Part shown: piece after piece, positions 63,192-64,000 of the stretch
Numbering within the stretch: the stretch's first letter is position 1
Layout: each line of letters starts with the position of its first letter
Made by a program: the position numbers and the translations under genes
Origin: Sphingobium fluviale
GTDB taxonomy: Bacteria > Pseudomonadota > Alphaproteobacteria > Sphingomonadales > Sphingomonadaceae
Length of the DNA: 64,000 nucleotides
Reading direction: 5' to 3'
Assembly (NCBI RefSeq): GCF_004122115.1
Contig: NZ_SBKP01000005.1
Coordinates: forward strand, 124,001-188,000
Notes under the pieces: model-generated
The model's input: the letters and a program-made list of their open reading frames with translations, nothing else
What the model was told of the DNA's origin: nothing
Database searches by the model: none

Positions 63192-64000
63192 ATGAACTTC
63201 GAACTCAACTTCGCACAAGCTGCACTGAAAAAGGATGTACGCGGCTTTACCGAGAAGAAATACCGCTTCGGCGATCGTTCCGCGCTCTTGCAAGAAGGAT
63301 TGGACGCACAGGAATCCAATTGGACGGCATTCGCGCAGCGCGGTTGGTTGGGGGCTGCCATCCCAAGAAATTATGGCGGTCTTGGCGGAGATGCCTCAGA
63401 AACCGCCGTTATTGCTCATGAATTTGGCCGCGCGCTGGTGGTTGAGCCGTATATGGGATGCGCAGTCATGGCCCCGCAAACGCTGCTCGCGGTCGCTTCT
63501 GCATCGCAACTCGCGCTCGTCATGCCTGATGTAGTAGCGGGCAAGAGCAAGATCGCACTGGCTTATAGCGAGCCGCAGACTCGCGGTATGCCGGAGCCGA
63601 TCTTTCTTCGGGCAGAACGCGTGCCCGACGGGTACAGAATATATGGGTTCAAGACGCTAGTACTCGGAGGAGCCGTCGCCGATCGTTTCATCGTTTCGGC
63701 CGTCGCTGTAGATCAGCCGGTTCTTCTATTGGTGGACGCTGTTTCCCCCGGACTCAACATCCACGCCGTGGAACTACATGATGGGAGCCATGCCGCACAG
63801 CTCAATTTTGAGGGCGTTTTTGTTCCAACCGAGCAACTATTGGCTATCGACAATGCTGCGCTGGATGGTCTGCGCCTTGGTCTGGCGCACGGCACAATTG
63901 CGCTATGCGCGGAACTGGTAGGCGTGATGGAGCGTGCGATAGAGATAACCGCAGAATATATCAGGACACGCGTTCAGTTTGGTCGTCCGATTGGCCAGTT
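63192..64000 (+). CDS. Acyl-CoA dehydrogenase (second of a pair, partial at window end)
   Basis: At least 269 residues from the ATG at 63192, one base after the first dehydrogenase's stop; the 3' end lies outside the window. RGWLGAAIPRNYGGLGGDASE is the usual N-terminal domain segment, and AEYIRTRVQFGRPIGQ starts the C-terminal domain. The flavin-domain core is unusual: AYSEPQTRGMPEP replaces the common TEPxAGSD. The adjacent pair suggests an alpha2-beta2 enzyme. Confidence 0.85.
   Translation, partial: MNFELNFAQAALKKDVRGFTEKKYRFGDRSALLQEGLDAQESNWTAFAQRGWLGAAIPRNYGGLGGDASETAVIAHEFGRALVVEPYMGCAVMAPQTLLAVASASQLALVMPDVVAGKSKIALAYSEPQTRGMPEPIFLRAERVPDGYRIYGFKTLVLGGAVADRFIVSAVAVDQPVLLLVDAVSPGLNIHAVELHDGSHAAQLNFEGVFVPTEQLLAIDNAALDGLRLGLAHGTIALCAELVGVMERAIEITAEYIRTRVQFGRPIGQ

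Noticed and set aside
1..64000. CRISPR arrays, rRNA genes, complete tRNA genes
   Set aside because: No regularly spaced repeats, no rRNA sequence, and only a 3' fragment of a tRNA were seen.

Overview
The window looks like a chromosomal segment of an alphaproteobacterium, most likely of the order Sphingomonadales. This rests on high GC coding sequence, the gene orders rpmF-plsX-fabH-ihfA-merR, pyrE-pdxJ-acpS-lepB and ctaC-ctaD-ctaB-ctaG-ctaE-surf1-thrC, a class I lysyl-tRNA synthetase, and short palindromic repeats of a kind often seen in sphingomonads. Genus is not resolved from sequence reading alone.

Positions 1-12,560 are an accessory, mobile-type region. A leftward four-gene operon encodes two different DprA/SLOG-fold proteins, a phosphoribosyltransferase between them and a HAD-fold protein cut by the window edge. 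Divergent from it are a large ParB-like protein and an ArdC-like antirestriction protein whose 3' end is lost next to a pair of translationally coupled tyrosine recombinases and a perfect 19-bp inverted repeat. Then come a DUF3008 protein, a small membrane protein, a DUF1989 protein, and decayed fragments including a broken S24-type repressor. The operon is the best candidate here for a poorly described nucleotide-based conflict system.

Positions 12,560-22,820 form a formaldehyde-to-CO2 oxidation block: a LysR regulator divergent from glutathione-dependent formaldehyde dehydrogenase, a VOC protein and S-formylglutathione hydrolase, then a second LysR regulator and an NAD-dependent molybdenum formate dehydrogenase operon (fdsG-fdsB-fdhD-fdsA-fdsD). 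Recognisable LysR-type palindromes lie in both control regions.

Positions 22,990-51,620 are core genome: an S24 repressor divergent from two small sphingomonad-type genes; ribosomal proteins L32 and S21; fatty acid and phospholipid initiation (plsX, fabH); ihfA and a MerR regulator; sixA and a DinG-type helicase; lysS; an FKBP isomerase; the pyrE-pdxJ-acpS-lepB operon; the aa3-type cytochrome c oxidase cluster with assembly factors; thrC; an rRNA-methyltransferase-like gene; ccmA/ccmB; and an AlkA-like glycosylase. Interspersed palindromic repeats occur at 32.7, 37.6, 51.7 and 53.5 kb.

Positions 51,300-64,000 carry a ferredoxin and ferredoxin reductase, a TetR-acyl-CoA dehydrogenase-thiolase beta-oxidation unit, a lower-GC islet with a tRNA 3'-end remnant and an AbiE-type toxin-antitoxin pair (the toxin has a substituted metal-ligand position), a TetR/flavodoxin pair sharing an operator sequence, and a TetR followed by two acyl-CoA dehydrogenases, the second cut by the window end.
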